Assembly (NCBI GenBank): GCA_031256815.1
Contig: JAIRPU010000094.1
Location: forward strand, 1-10,256
DNA: 10,256 bases
Direction of reading: 5' to 3'
Source of the DNA: Spirochaetaceae bacterium
GTDB taxonomy: Bacteria > Spirochaetota > Spirochaetia > Treponematales > Breznakiellaceae
In this document: positions 1 to 5,961 of the stretch, in pieces
Numbering within the stretch: the stretch's first letter is position 1
How the letters are laid out: each line of letters starts with the position of its first letter
Position numbers and translations under genes: made by a program
The notes under the pieces: model-generated
Seen by the model: the letters and a program-made list of their open reading frames with translations, nothing else
Databases searched by the model: none
What the model was told of the DNA's origin: nothing

Positions 1-1215
1 GCGGGCGCTCCTCTTGCCCCTGCGACAGGTATAACGCTTAACGCGACCAAGACCGGAATACGCCTTGCGGACGCAAATGAGTTTTTACAGCTTGGCGACC
101 CTGCTAATGTAAACAAAGACTTTGCGCTTGGCGGCGACATAGACCTTACAAACACGGGAACCGCATGGACAGGCCCCGCCGGTTACATAGGCCATTTCTA
201 TGGCAACGGTTACACGATTAAAGGGTTGGTGCTTTCGTCTACCAGCACTTCTGTCGGACTGTTTTCAACTTTGGGCAACGGCGCGATTGTCGAAAATTTT
301 ACACTGGAAGTAAGTACGCCGGGCAATGCGGTTGTGAATTTTACATCAGCTGCGGCCACTTACATTGGTGGTTTACTTGGCCGTGTCGATAACGGTTTGG
401 CTGACATTACCATAGAAAACGTACACATAAAGGGAGAACTAAAGATAGGAAAAGCGGTTGGCGTTGGCGGCGGTTTATACTTTGGCGGTTTTATAGGTGA
501 AGCCAGGAATTTCCATACAATAAACATAATTCGATGTTCATCAGAAGTGAACATCGAAGAGACCTACGCATTCACATGCATGGGCGGGTTTATAGGTCGG
601 CAATATATTAACTCCGCGAATGCGGCTCTCAATTTTATAGATTGTTACGCATCCGGAAATATTAGCGCGGAAACAGACTTTTCTTGTAGTGTAGGCGCTT
701 TTATGGGTGATATTGTCGGTAATTCAGGTATTACCATAACCTTCGACCGTTGTTATGCTTCTGGAAATGTCGAAGTAAAAAATAGCGGGACTCTGGCTGC
801 CGGTGTTAACCAGTATGCAAGCGGTTTTGTTGGAGCCATTGGCACTAATACTAATCTTTCAACAGTGGAAATAAAAAATAATGTTGCTGCAAGTTCAAAA
901 GTTATAAGTCCACTGGAGGCCGAAGCGAATCAAGGGCGCTTAGCCGGTTATATCCGTGCAGGTACAAACGTAACCTTTACCAACAATATAGCCAATATTG
1001 ATATGCGGATAGGCGACGGCTCGTCGACCCACAGCGACACTCCCAGCGATAGCGCCGGCACTACCAAATGGGGCAAAGGCGTCCAAAACACAACAGCCTC
1101 AGGCGGCCTCAAAAACGCCGTCACATGGACTGCCCTTGGCTGGAGTAACACTGTATGGGACTTTGACGGCCTTACCAAATCCGGCGCGGACTTCTACTGG
1201 CCCAAGTTGAAGTAG
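1..1215 (+). CDS. GLUG-repeat surface/secreted protein, C-terminal part
   Basis: The reading frame is open from base 1 to the TAG at 1213-1215, giving 404 visible residues; the start lies left of the window. The protein is built from glycine- and asparagine-rich repeats of roughly 40-50 residues. They pair a Cys-Tyr-Ala-Ser-Gly-Asn-like strand (about bases 534-552, 643-660 and 751-768) with a Gly-Gly-Phe-Ile/Val-Gly turn. This is the pattern of GLUG-motif beta-solenoid proteins. The first part (ALGGDIDLT, then a GHFYGNGYTI turn) is the usual entry to such a solenoid. The C-terminus ends in a Trp-rich segment, with VWDF followed by the last residues YWPKLK, a common finish for these proteins. 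Such proteins are usually exported and may act in adhesion or surface interaction; that role is inferred from the family. An internal ATG at 226 is not the real start, because the solenoid already begins upstream. No signal peptide can be seen because the N-terminus is missing. Confidence 0.8.
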   Translation, partial: AGAPLAPATGITLNATKTGIRLADANEFLQLGDPANVNKDFALGGDIDLTNTGTAWTGPAGYIGHFYGNGYTIKGLVLSSTSTSVGLFSTLGNGAIVENFTLEVSTPGNAVVNFTSAAATYIGGLLGRVDNGLADITIENVHIKGELKIGKAVGVGGGLYFGGFIGEARNFHTINIIRCSSEVNIEETYAFTCMGGFIGRQYINSANAALNFIDCYASGNISAETDFSCSVGAFMGDIVGNSGITITFDRCYASGNVEVKNSGTLAAGVNQYASGFVGAIGTNTNLSTVEIKNNVAASSKVISPLEAEANQGRLAGYIRAGTNVTFTNNIANIDMRIGDGSSTHSDTPSDSAGTTKWGKGVQNTTASGGLKNAVTWTALGWSNTVWDFDGLTKSGADFYWPKLK

Positions 1216-1220
1216 ACAAA

Positions 1221-1246
1221 GCAATTCTGCGTCAAAGCGGAATTGC
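1221..1246. terminator. Hairpin just after the GLUG gene stop
   Basis: A 10-bp stem (GCAATTCTGC / GCGGAATTGC, one G-T pair) closes a 6-base loop, starting 5 bases after the stop codon. It has no T-run behind it, so it is a weak terminator candidate. It may instead protect the mRNA 3' end, or be the first member of the hairpin array that follows. Confidence 0.4.
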
Positions 1247-1413
1247 GCTGAAGCCGGCGGGCGGCCGCGCACCACCCGCGCCGCTTCGCGGTGCGGCCTC
1301 CAACGGCGACCCGGAAAAGCGCATAGCGCTTTTCCGGGCTACGCGCGCTTCGCGCGGCCTCCAACTACAGCGGGCGAAACCGCATTGCGGTTTCGCCCGC
1401 CGGCCATCCGATG

Positions 1414-1515
1414 CGCGCCGCGAAGCGGCGCGGCCACACCGCCTCTGCGGCGCGGCCGCCACCAAGCCGCCTGCGCGCTGCGCCGGCGGCCGGCCCCGCG
1501 CAGGCGGCTGCCGGC
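1414..1515. repeat. Copy A of imperfect 102-bp direct repeat
   Basis: This is the first copy of a three-hairpin unit (GAA-loop hairpin, CTCT-loop hairpin, GCT-loop hairpin, then a CCCCGCGCAGGC stretch ending GCCGGC). It recurs at 1602-1704 with about a dozen substitutions and one single-base indel. The CTCT hairpin here has two A-C mispairs next to its inner 4-bp stem; the second copy is fully paired. Confidence 0.75.
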
Positions 1516-1601
1516 GACAAAGCGCCCCCGCCAGCCGCAGGCTGGCGGGGGCGGACATGGTCGGCGAAAGCGCGTTTCGCTTTCGCCGGTGGTCATATTG
1601 C

Positions 1602-1704
1602 CGCGCCGCGAAGCGGCGCAGCCACACCGCCTCTGCGGTGTGGCCTCCACCAGGCCTGCCTGCGCGCTGCGCAGGCGGCTGGCCCCGCGCAGGCCGCCGC
1701 CGGC
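1602..1704. repeat. Copy B of imperfect 103-bp direct repeat
   Basis: This is the second copy of the unit at 1414-1515, displaced by 188-189 bases. Its CTCT-loop hairpin (1621-1644) is a perfect 10-bp stem. Its GCT-loop hairpin (1658-1676) is a perfect 8-bp stem, where copy A has a longer stem with one mismatch. Both copies are preceded by an unrelated long hairpin with A/T-rich arms (1370-1400 and 1562-1588). Confidence 0.75.
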
Positions 1705-1707
1705 TTA

Positions 1708-1736
1708 TTGAAAAAACACGCTGTATGTGATAGCGT
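1708..1736 (+). promoter_or_regulatory. Possible promoter/operator before the metal-uptake locus
   Basis: TTGAAA at 1708-1713 is followed, after 17 bases, by TAGCGT at 1731-1736, a poor -10 box. An inverted repeat, ACGCTGT-N5-ATAGCGT (1718-1736, one G-T pair), overlaps this spacing and would suit a dimeric repressor. If this promoter is used, transcription would begin almost at the ATG at 1742, which fits the absence of a Shine-Dalgarno sequence there. This is a tentative call from short motifs. Confidence 0.25.
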
Positions 1737-1741
1737 AACGT

Positions 1742-2068
1742 ATGGTAAATATTAAGCAAAAAACAGCCTTTTTTACCGCTTTTATGGCCTTATGGCTTGC
1801 AGCGACTGTTGTTTTTTCGGGCGTTTTTGTTATTGCAGAACAAGGTCATGAGCATATCAACGCCGCCGGTCTGCGCGTCCCAACCAGTGAAGACTGCCAA
1901 ATTTGCTTTGAAATACAAATCGCGCTGCGGCTGATAGAAGCTTTTGCGCGGCTCGGTGTGAGTTTCTTTTTCGCGGGATTCATAATGTCCGTTATGCCGG
2001 TACTAAAGCCGCAAATATTTGTTTTTGCGCTGAACCCTCTCGCTTTAAAAGTAAAGTTCAACTGTTGA
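1742..2068 (+). CDS. Small two-helix membrane protein with HxH...CxxC loop
   Basis: This is a 108-residue protein with one membrane helix at about residues 8-32 and a second at about 72-96. The loop between them carries Gly-His-Glu-His (His36, His38) and Cys-Gln-Ile-Cys (Cys52, Cys55), followed by an amphipathic helix. The protein ends NPLALKVKFNC. From memory, this layout resembles small uncharacterised proteins of Firmicutes and spirochaetes with an HDCTGEDCPxC-type loop and a C-terminal SLKVKLN-like tail, often found near zinc or iron uptake genes. A metal-binding or metal-relay role for the extracytoplasmic loop is inferred from the His/Cys ligands and from znuA being the next gene. An in-frame TAA at 1736-1738 rules out a longer N-terminus. 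No clear ribosome binding site precedes the ATG. The protein has no assigned function that I know of. Confidence 0.7.
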   Translation: MVNIKQKTAFFTAFMALWLAATVVFSGVFVIAEQGHEHINAAGLRVPTSEDCQICFEIQIALRLIEAFARLGVSFFFAGFIMSVMPVLKPQIFVFALNPLALKVKFNC

Positions 2069-2232
2069 TATAAACTTTCGGACTGCAAACCAAGCATATA
2101 TTTCGCAGCTGCCTGCCAAAAGATTTATTGCGCGGGAAGCTGCAAATGAAGCAATAATAACACCGGTTTTACCGGTCTCAAAAAAAACACATTTCTTCAA
2201 ATATAAATTTCAAAGAGGGAATGTGAAACGGT

Positions 2233-2259
2233 TGATTAAAAATCTCCGATTTTTAATCA
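2233..2259 (+). promoter_or_regulatory. Leader hairpin 1 before znuA
   Basis: A perfect 12-bp inverted repeat (TGATTAAAAATC / GATTTTTAATCA) closes a 3-base TCC loop. It lies in the presumed untranslated leader of znuA, after an AT-rich tract with a TATAAA at 2202-2207. It could be a leader regulatory structure or a dispersed palindromic repeat; it lacks a terminal T-run. Confidence 0.6.
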
Positions 2260-2264
2260 GCTCA

Positions 2265-2292
2265 GGAGTTTTGCGTGTTTTAGCAAAACTCC
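2265..2292 (+). promoter_or_regulatory. Leader hairpin 2 before znuA
   Basis: A perfect 10-bp inverted repeat (GGAGTTTTGC / GCAAAACTCC) closes an 8-base loop, 5 bases after leader hairpin 1. Its right arm ends ACTCC and lies only 14 bases before the znuA ribosome binding site (GGAGG, 2307-2311). An alternative short pairing of ACTCC with that site is therefore possible. Whether it controls translation is inference. Confidence 0.55.
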
Positions 2293-2315
2293 GAATCTTT
2301 TATTCTGGAGGATTT

Positions 2316-3281
2316 ATGAAACGAATTTTAGCGGCTGTTATAGCCGTATCTTTTATTGTGTTTTTCCCTGCCTGCAAAAAGGGAAAAACCGGCGCAAAAA
2401 ATCAGGACGGCCTTAACGTCGTTGCGGTTAACTTTCCGCCCTACGATTTTGTCCGCGCCATTGCGAAAGACTCAGGCAGTGCAGGGCCAAATCTTGCCAT
2501 GCTCCTGCCGCCGGCAGCCGAGAGCCATTCTTTTGAACCTTCGCCGCAGGACATCATCACTATTCAAAATAGTGATGTTTTTATTTACACAGGCGGCGAA
2601 TCCGATGTATGGGTTGACCGTATTTTTGAATCAATGGACACTTCAAAAATAAAAATTATCCGCATGATGGACGCCGTTGATGTGGTTGAAGAAGAAATCG
2701 TCGAAGGTATGGAAGAAGAAGAGGAGCCGCCTGACAGCGCGGAAGAAGGCGTTGCCTACGATGAACACGTCTGGACTTCCCCAAAAAATGCAATCCGTAT
2801 TGTGCGCGCAATAACCGGCGCGTTGTGCGAAGTTGACGCGGCAAACGCAGCGCTTTTCCGCAAAAACTCAGACGCCTATATTAAAAGTCTTGAAAAACTG
2901 GACAGTGATTTTCAGGCGGTGGTGGATGGGGCAAAACGCAAAACCATTGTTTTTGGCGACCGCTTCCCATTCCGCTATTTTGCGGATGCTTACGGGCTTA
3001 AATACTTTGCCGCCTTTCCAGGTTGTTCCACCGAGACCGAGCCTGCCGCGGCGACCGTTGCCTTTTTAATCAACAAGATAAGGGCGGAAAAAATTCCTGT
3101 GGTGTTCCACATTGAGCTTAGTAACGAAAAAATGGCGGACACAATAGCGGCGGAAACCGGCGCAAAAAAACTTTTGTTTCATTCTTGTCATAATATTTCC
3201 AAAAAGGACTTTGACGCAGGTCTTACCTTTCTGCAAATACAAATGGCAAATGTGCCGAGGCTTAGGGAGGCGCTGCAATAA
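2316..3281 (+). CDS. znuA: Zinc/manganese ABC transporter substrate-binding lipoprotein
   Basis: This is the 321-residue cluster A-I metal-binding protein of an ABC importer, anchored outside the inner membrane by lipid. It starts at ATG 2316 because GGAGG lies 4 bases upstream and the N-terminus is a clean lipoprotein signal: MKR, a hydrophobic core, then FFPAC with the lipidated Cys at 20. A GTG at 2223 would add 31 residues encoded by the hairpin leader and is rejected. Likely metal ligands are His71 (ESHSFEPSP) and His151 (DEHVWTSP), followed by the variant GDRFPFRYF motif (214-222), where classical ZnuA has a His, and a C-terminal HSCHN (289-293) in place of the usual Asp. The loop before His151, normally His-rich in zinc-specific relatives, is here Glu-rich with no His (residues 125-144). 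Zinc is the likelier substrate by family; manganese is not excluded. Confidence 0.9.
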   Translation: MKRILAAVIAVSFIVFFPACKKGKTGAKNQDGLNVVAVNFPPYDFVRAIAKDSGSAGPNLAMLLPPAAESHSFEPSPQDIITIQNSDVFIYTGGESDVWVDRIFESMDTSKIKIIRMMDAVDVVEEEIVEGMEEEEEPPDSAEEGVAYDEHVWTSPKNAIRIVRAITGALCEVDAANAALFRKNSDAYIKSLEKLDSDFQAVVDGAKRKTIVFGDRFPFRYFADAYGLKYFAAFPGCSTETEPAAATVAFLINKIRAEKIPVVFHIELSNEKMADTIAAETGAKKLLFHSCHNISKKDFDAGLTFLQIQMANVPRLREALQ

Positions 3282-3303
3282 AACGCTTTAAGTTTTATTG
3301 CAG
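3273..3303 (+). terminator. 12-bp hairpin over the znuA stop codon
   Basis: A perfect 12-bp inverted repeat (CTGCAATAAAAC / GTTTTATTGCAG) has a 7-base loop, and its left arm contains the TAA stop of znuA. There is no T-run after it, so it is more likely an mRNA 3'-end stabiliser or partial terminator. Such a structure would let znuA transcript accumulate above znuC-znuB. Confidence 0.55.
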
Positions 3304-3324
3304 TGAGATTGTATTCGTGTGAAA

Positions 3325-3409
3325 ATGAAAGGCGCATTATAAATGAAAGGCGCATTATAAACGCAAGGCGCATTATAAACGCAAGGTGTATTAAGAGCAA
3401 GGAGCATAT
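3325..3409 (+). repeat. 18-bp tandem repeat ending in the znuC ribosome binding site
   Basis: Four consecutive 18-base units begin at 3325, 3343, 3361 and 3379. The first two are identical (ATGAAAGGCGCATTATAA), the third differs at two bases and the fourth diverges further. A fifth, truncated and altered unit (GCAAGGAGCATATATG) runs into the znuC start codon and contains the AAGGAG ribosome binding site. The earlier units carry AAAGG or CAAGG at the same place, so each looks like a weak ribosome binding site. Confidence 0.85.
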
Positions 3410-4099
3410 ATGGCACAGGAAAACGCGGACAGCATCGTAATATGCAAAAATGCCGCATTCGGTTATGAGGGGCATAGCGTTATTCGTGATATTAGTTTTG
3501 AAGTCCGGCGCGGCGATTATCTGTATATTACCGGCGAAAACGGTTCCGGTAAAAGCACGCTGCTAAAGGGCATTTTACGCCTTGCAAACCCTATTTCCGG
3601 GCGTATTTCTTTTTCACCAGAAATACAAAACGGCGGGGCGGGGTATCTGGCACAGCAGGAAGCGGCAAAAAAAGATTTTCCCGCAAGCGCGGGCGAAATT
3701 GTGCTGTCTGGATTTGCCGGAAAAATGGGGCTCCGCCCCTTTTATTTAAGGCGGGAAAAAGAAGCCGCACTCGAAAATATGCGGCGGCTCGAAGTTTCAG
3801 ACTTAAAAGAACGCTGCTTCAGGGAATTGTCGGGAGGGCAGCAGCGGCGCGTACTTATTGCCCGCGCTTTATGCGCCGCAGGCGCATTTGGCGTTTCCGG
3901 CAGCCTGCTTGTACTTGATGAACCTGCCGCCGGACTTGACCCTTCCGCAAGCGCCGTATTGTACGAGCTGCTTGACGGCATAAACAAAAACGGCATGACC
4001 ATTATTTCGGTAACGCATGATATTCAGGCTGCGGAGCGTTTTGCAAGCCGTATTATGCAAATAAAAGACGGGCTTTGTTTTTTAAGGGAGAATAAATAA
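3410..4099 (+). CDS. znuC: Zinc/manganese ABC transporter ATP-binding protein
   Basis: This 229-residue ATPase powers metal import together with the ZnuB permease. All nucleotide-binding motifs are intact: Walker A GENGSGKST (42-50), Q-loop Gln at 82-83 (YLAQQ), signature LSGGQ (140-144), Walker B LLVLDEP (166-172) with the catalytic Glu171, D-loop AGLD (174-177) and H-loop His203 (VTHD). The length is typical for the short ZnuC/TroB-type ATPases, which lack a regulatory C-terminal domain. AAGGAG, formed by the last unit of the tandem repeat, lies 5 bases before the ATG. The stop TAA overlaps the znuB ATG by one base, which implies coupled translation. The 128-base gap from znuA is unusually long for this operon type and is full of structure. 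Confidence 0.93.
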   Translation: MAQENADSIVICKNAAFGYEGHSVIRDISFEVRRGDYLYITGENGSGKSTLLKGILRLANPISGRISFSPEIQNGGAGYLAQQEAAKKDFPASAGEIVLSGFAGKMGLRPFYLRREKEAALENMRRLEVSDLKERCFRELSGGQQRRVLIARALCAAGAFGVSGSLLVLDEPAAGLDPSASAVLYELLDGINKNGMTIISVTHDIQAAERFASRIMQIKDGLCFLRENK

Positions 4100-4926
4100 T
4101 GATTGCTGATTTTTTTAGTACGCTTGCGGAAATGTTGAGTTTTACCTTTCTTGTAAGGGCGCTTATTGTCGGCGCGCTTGTTTCGGTTTGCGCCGCGCTT
4201 TTGGGCGTAAGCCTTGTTCTAAAACGTTATTCCATGATTGGAGACGGCCTTTCTCATGTTGGCTTTGGCGCTCTTGCCGTAGCCACCGCCTTAAATGCCG
4301 CGCCGCTTTTGATTGCCATTCCCCTTGTGTTAGCAGCCGCGTTTTTGCTTTTGCGTTTGGGAGAAAAGCATCTTCTAAAAGGCGATGCCGCCATAGCCCT
4401 CATCTCAACAAGTTCGCTTGCAATGGGCGTAGTAATCATATCGCAGACAACCGGCATGAATACCGATGTGTGCAATTATCTTTTTGGCAGTATTCTTGCA
4501 ATGAATAAAACCGATGTTGCTTTAAGCATAGTGCTTTCCATAACCGTACTTGCGCTGTTTGTGCTGTTTTATAACAAACTCTTTGCCATAACCTTTGACG
4601 AAACCTTTGCCAAAACCGCCGGAGTAAAAACAGGCATTTACAATATGCTTATTGCGTTTCTTACGGCGCTTGTAATTGTGCTGGGAATGCGGATGATGGG
4701 CGCTATGCTAATTTCCGCGTTAATTATTTTTCCCGCGCTTACCTCAATGAGAGTGTTCAAGAATTTCAGGAGCGTGAGCGTTTGTTCTGTATCCGTTTCG
4801 ATTTTCTGCTTTTTTACCGGCGTTGTAATTTCATATATATATGCCGTCCCCACAGGCGCAAGCGTAGTGCTTGTTAATATAGGCGCGTTTGTAATTTTTT
4901 GGCTTTTAAAGGTTGTAATAAGGTGA
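4099..4926 (+). CDS. znuB: Zinc/manganese ABC transporter permease (ABC-3 family)
   Basis: This is a 275-residue integral membrane protein with about eight hydrophobic segments, forming the translocation channel for the metal delivered by ZnuA. Family-typical stretches are SMIGDGLSHVGFGALA (45-60), the GEKHLLKGDAAIALIS loop after the third helix, and the conserved GMRMMGAMLISALIIFPA segment that contacts the ATPase. The ATG overlaps the last base of the znuC stop, and AAGGGAG upstream lies within the end of znuC. The gene closes the metal-uptake operon; the next gene is unrelated. No terminator is visible in the 57 bases that follow. Confidence 0.93.
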   Translation: MIADFFSTLAEMLSFTFLVRALIVGALVSVCAALLGVSLVLKRYSMIGDGLSHVGFGALAVATALNAAPLLIAIPLVLAAAFLLLRLGEKHLLKGDAAIALISTSSLAMGVVIISQTTGMNTDVCNYLFGSILAMNKTDVALSIVLSITVLALFVLFYNKLFAITFDETFAKTAGVKTGIYNMLIAFLTALVIVLGMRMMGAMLISALIIFPALTSMRVFKNFRSVSVCSVSVSIFCFFTGVVISYIYAVPTGASVVLVNIGAFVIFWLLKVVIR

Positions 4927-4955
4927 TTGTCCTGCTTGCTATTCTGTGCTAAACT
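4927..4955 (+). promoter_or_regulatory. Possible sigma-70 promoter before hpf
   Basis: TTGTCC at 4927-4932 and TAAACT at 4950-4955 are separated by 17 bases, starting right after the znuB stop. Each box matches the consensus at four of six positions. It would give a leader of about 20 bases carrying the strong GGAGGAG ribosome binding site of the next gene. Confidence 0.35.
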
Positions 4956-4983
4956 TCCGGCCAGATAAAATTTTGGAGGAGTT

Positions 4984-5277
4984 ATGAATCTTGATATAAA
5001 GGCGTTGCATTTTACCTTACACGATGACGGCCGCGAGTATATCGAAAAAAAGCTTGGCAGGCTGCACAATGCGCAGGCAAATATAATTGACCTGCTTATT
5101 ACACTCAACAAAGACGCAAACCAGTTTATTGCCGAAGCCACAATAAATTTTCGTTGGGGCTTAAGTTCTCATGTAAAAGAACACGAAACTGAACTCAATG
5201 CGGCAATAGACAAACTGTTCGATGCGCTAAGTGTAAAAATCACAAAAGAGAAAGAAAAAGTTCAGGAAAAGCGCTAA
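4984..5277 (+). CDS. hpf: Short ribosome hibernation promoting factor (HPF/YfiA family)
   Basis: This 97-residue protein has the beta-alpha-beta-beta-beta-alpha pattern of the short HPF/RaiA family. The first strand is MNLDIKALHF, the first helix DDGREYIEKKLGRLH (14-28), the central strands IIDLLITLNK and FIAEATINF, and the last helix TELNAAIDKLFDALSVKITKEKEK (69-92). Family members bind the 30S decoding centre in slow growth and block translation, giving inactive ribosomes. The length fits the short form; the long-form dimerisation domain is absent. A strong GGAGGAG lies 5 bases before the ATG. The stop codon TAA directly abuts the GTG start of tmk, so the two are probably translated together. 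Confidence 0.85.
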   Translation: MNLDIKALHFTLHDDGREYIEKKLGRLHNAQANIIDLLITLNKDANQFIAEATINFRWGLSSHVKEHETELNAAIDKLFDALSVKITKEKEKVQEKR

Positions 5278-5952
5278 GTGACCATTGCGATAGACGGTAT
5301 AGACGGCGCCGGAAAGGGGACTCAGTGCCGTCTTCTTTCGCGCTATTTTGAAGCGTCCGGCAGGCGTGTTCATATTGTTTCGTTTCCTGTTTACAGTTCT
5401 TTTTTTGGAATGATGATTTCGGATTATTTAAACGGATCTTACGGTTCTCTTTACGCGATTAATCCAAAATTAACCGCATTGCTTTACGCCATGGACCGCA
5501 GGTTTTTTTTTGAAAATAATTCATTTAATTCAGGCGATATTATTATTTTCGACCGCTATGTTCTTTCAAACATGGCGCATCAGGGAGTAAAGTTTGAACC
5601 TGAACTGCGCGAAAGTTTTTTTTCTTGGATTAAAGAACTTGAATTTAATATAAATAAAATTCCGCGTCCGGATATTTCTTTTGTGCTGGATATAGATGCA
5701 AAAATTTCAGCGCGTAATGTTGCAAAAAAAGAGAAACGCGCCTACACAGATAAAACGCACGACATACACGAGGGCGATTCAGTTTATCTTGCAAATACAA
5801 GAACGCTTTTTATTGAACTTGCAGCGCAAACAGGAGCGCATATTGTTTACTGCAGCAAAGATGAAGTTTTACGCAGCGAGGAAGAAATTGCTGAAGAAAT
5901 TAATTTTAAAATATCAGAGTATTGCAAATCGTTTAAATCTGATTTAGTTTAG
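5278..5952 (+). CDS. tmk: Thymidylate kinase
   Basis: This 224-residue dTMP kinase makes dTDP from dTMP and ATP for DNA synthesis in the cytosol. The P-loop GIDGAGKGT (7-15) is complete. The DRY-type motif FDRYVLSN (91-98) holds the substrate base and catalytic Arg, the PRPDISFVLDID strand (129-140) is typical, and the lid region is KKEKRAYTDKT (150-160). The GTG at 5278 is the only possible start because the preceding codon is the hpf stop; AGGA at 5264-5267 would serve as ribosome binding site. Two long T-runs lie in the gene (nine T at 5503-5511, eight T at 5616-5623) and could be slippage-prone, but the frame is intact. It is slightly longer than the common 205-215 residues. Confidence 0.9.
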   Translation: MTIAIDGIDGAGKGTQCRLLSRYFEASGRRVHIVSFPVYSSFFGMMISDYLNGSYGSLYAINPKLTALLYAMDRRFFFENNSFNSGDIIIFDRYVLSNMAHQGVKFEPELRESFFSWIKELEFNINKIPRPDISFVLDIDAKISARNVAKKEKRAYTDKTHDIHEGDSVYLANTRTLFIELAAQTGAHIVYCSKDEVLRSEEEIAEEINFKISEYCKSFKSDLV

Positions 5953-5961
5953 GCGGAAATT

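Larger units (their letters stand above)
1250..1705. repeat. GC-rich array of about ten short-loop palindromes
   Basis: This stretch has no credible gene; open frames on both strands come from its composition. It is almost entirely inverted repeats. Perfect or near-perfect hairpins lie at 1276-1296 (9 bp, one G-T pair), 1310-1338 (13 bp), 1344-1356 (5 bp), 1370-1400 (about 14 bp), 1414-1432 (8 bp), 1466-1490 (11 bp, one mismatch), 1523-1553 (14 bp), 1562-1588 (11 bp), 1603-1619 (7 bp), 1621-1644 (10 bp) and 1658-1676 (8 bp). Loops are mostly 3-5 bases. Many hairpins are joined by a GGCC-T/G-CCA(A/C)C-like linker. The array fills nearly all the space between the GLUG gene and the metal-uptake locus. 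It could be a mobile palindromic repeat cluster, a transcription barrier or a structured RNA; the sequence alone does not decide. Confidence 0.8.

Noticed and set aside
1232..1759. Long open frames on both strands across the GC-rich block
   Set aside because: Their peptides are Arg/Ala/Pro-rich, overlap each other in several frames and are explained by hairpins that lack A/T-rich stop codons. They have no ribosome binding sites or recognisable domains.
2162..2176. ACCGGT-TTT-ACCGGT hairpin as terminator of the small membrane gene
   Set aside because: The stem is only 6 bp and is followed by A residues, not T. On the other strand the T-run lies on the wrong side of the stem.
2223..2315. GTG start that would lengthen ZnuA by 31 residues
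   Set aside because: The added stretch is encoded by two palindromes, while ATG 2316 has a strong GGAGG and begins a perfect lipoprotein signal peptide.
3325..3409. CRISPR array
   Set aside because: The units are 18 bp and directly adjacent, with no spacers of unique sequence and no cas genes nearby.
4638..5141. Reverse-strand frame of 167 codons across the znuB-hpf junction
   Set aside because: It is antisense to two well-supported genes and shows no domain or ribosome binding site.
5503..5623. Runs of nine and eight T in tmk as phase-variation switches
   Set aside because: The gene is normally essential, so on/off switching is unlikely, and the Phe/AT-rich codon use of the region explains the runs.
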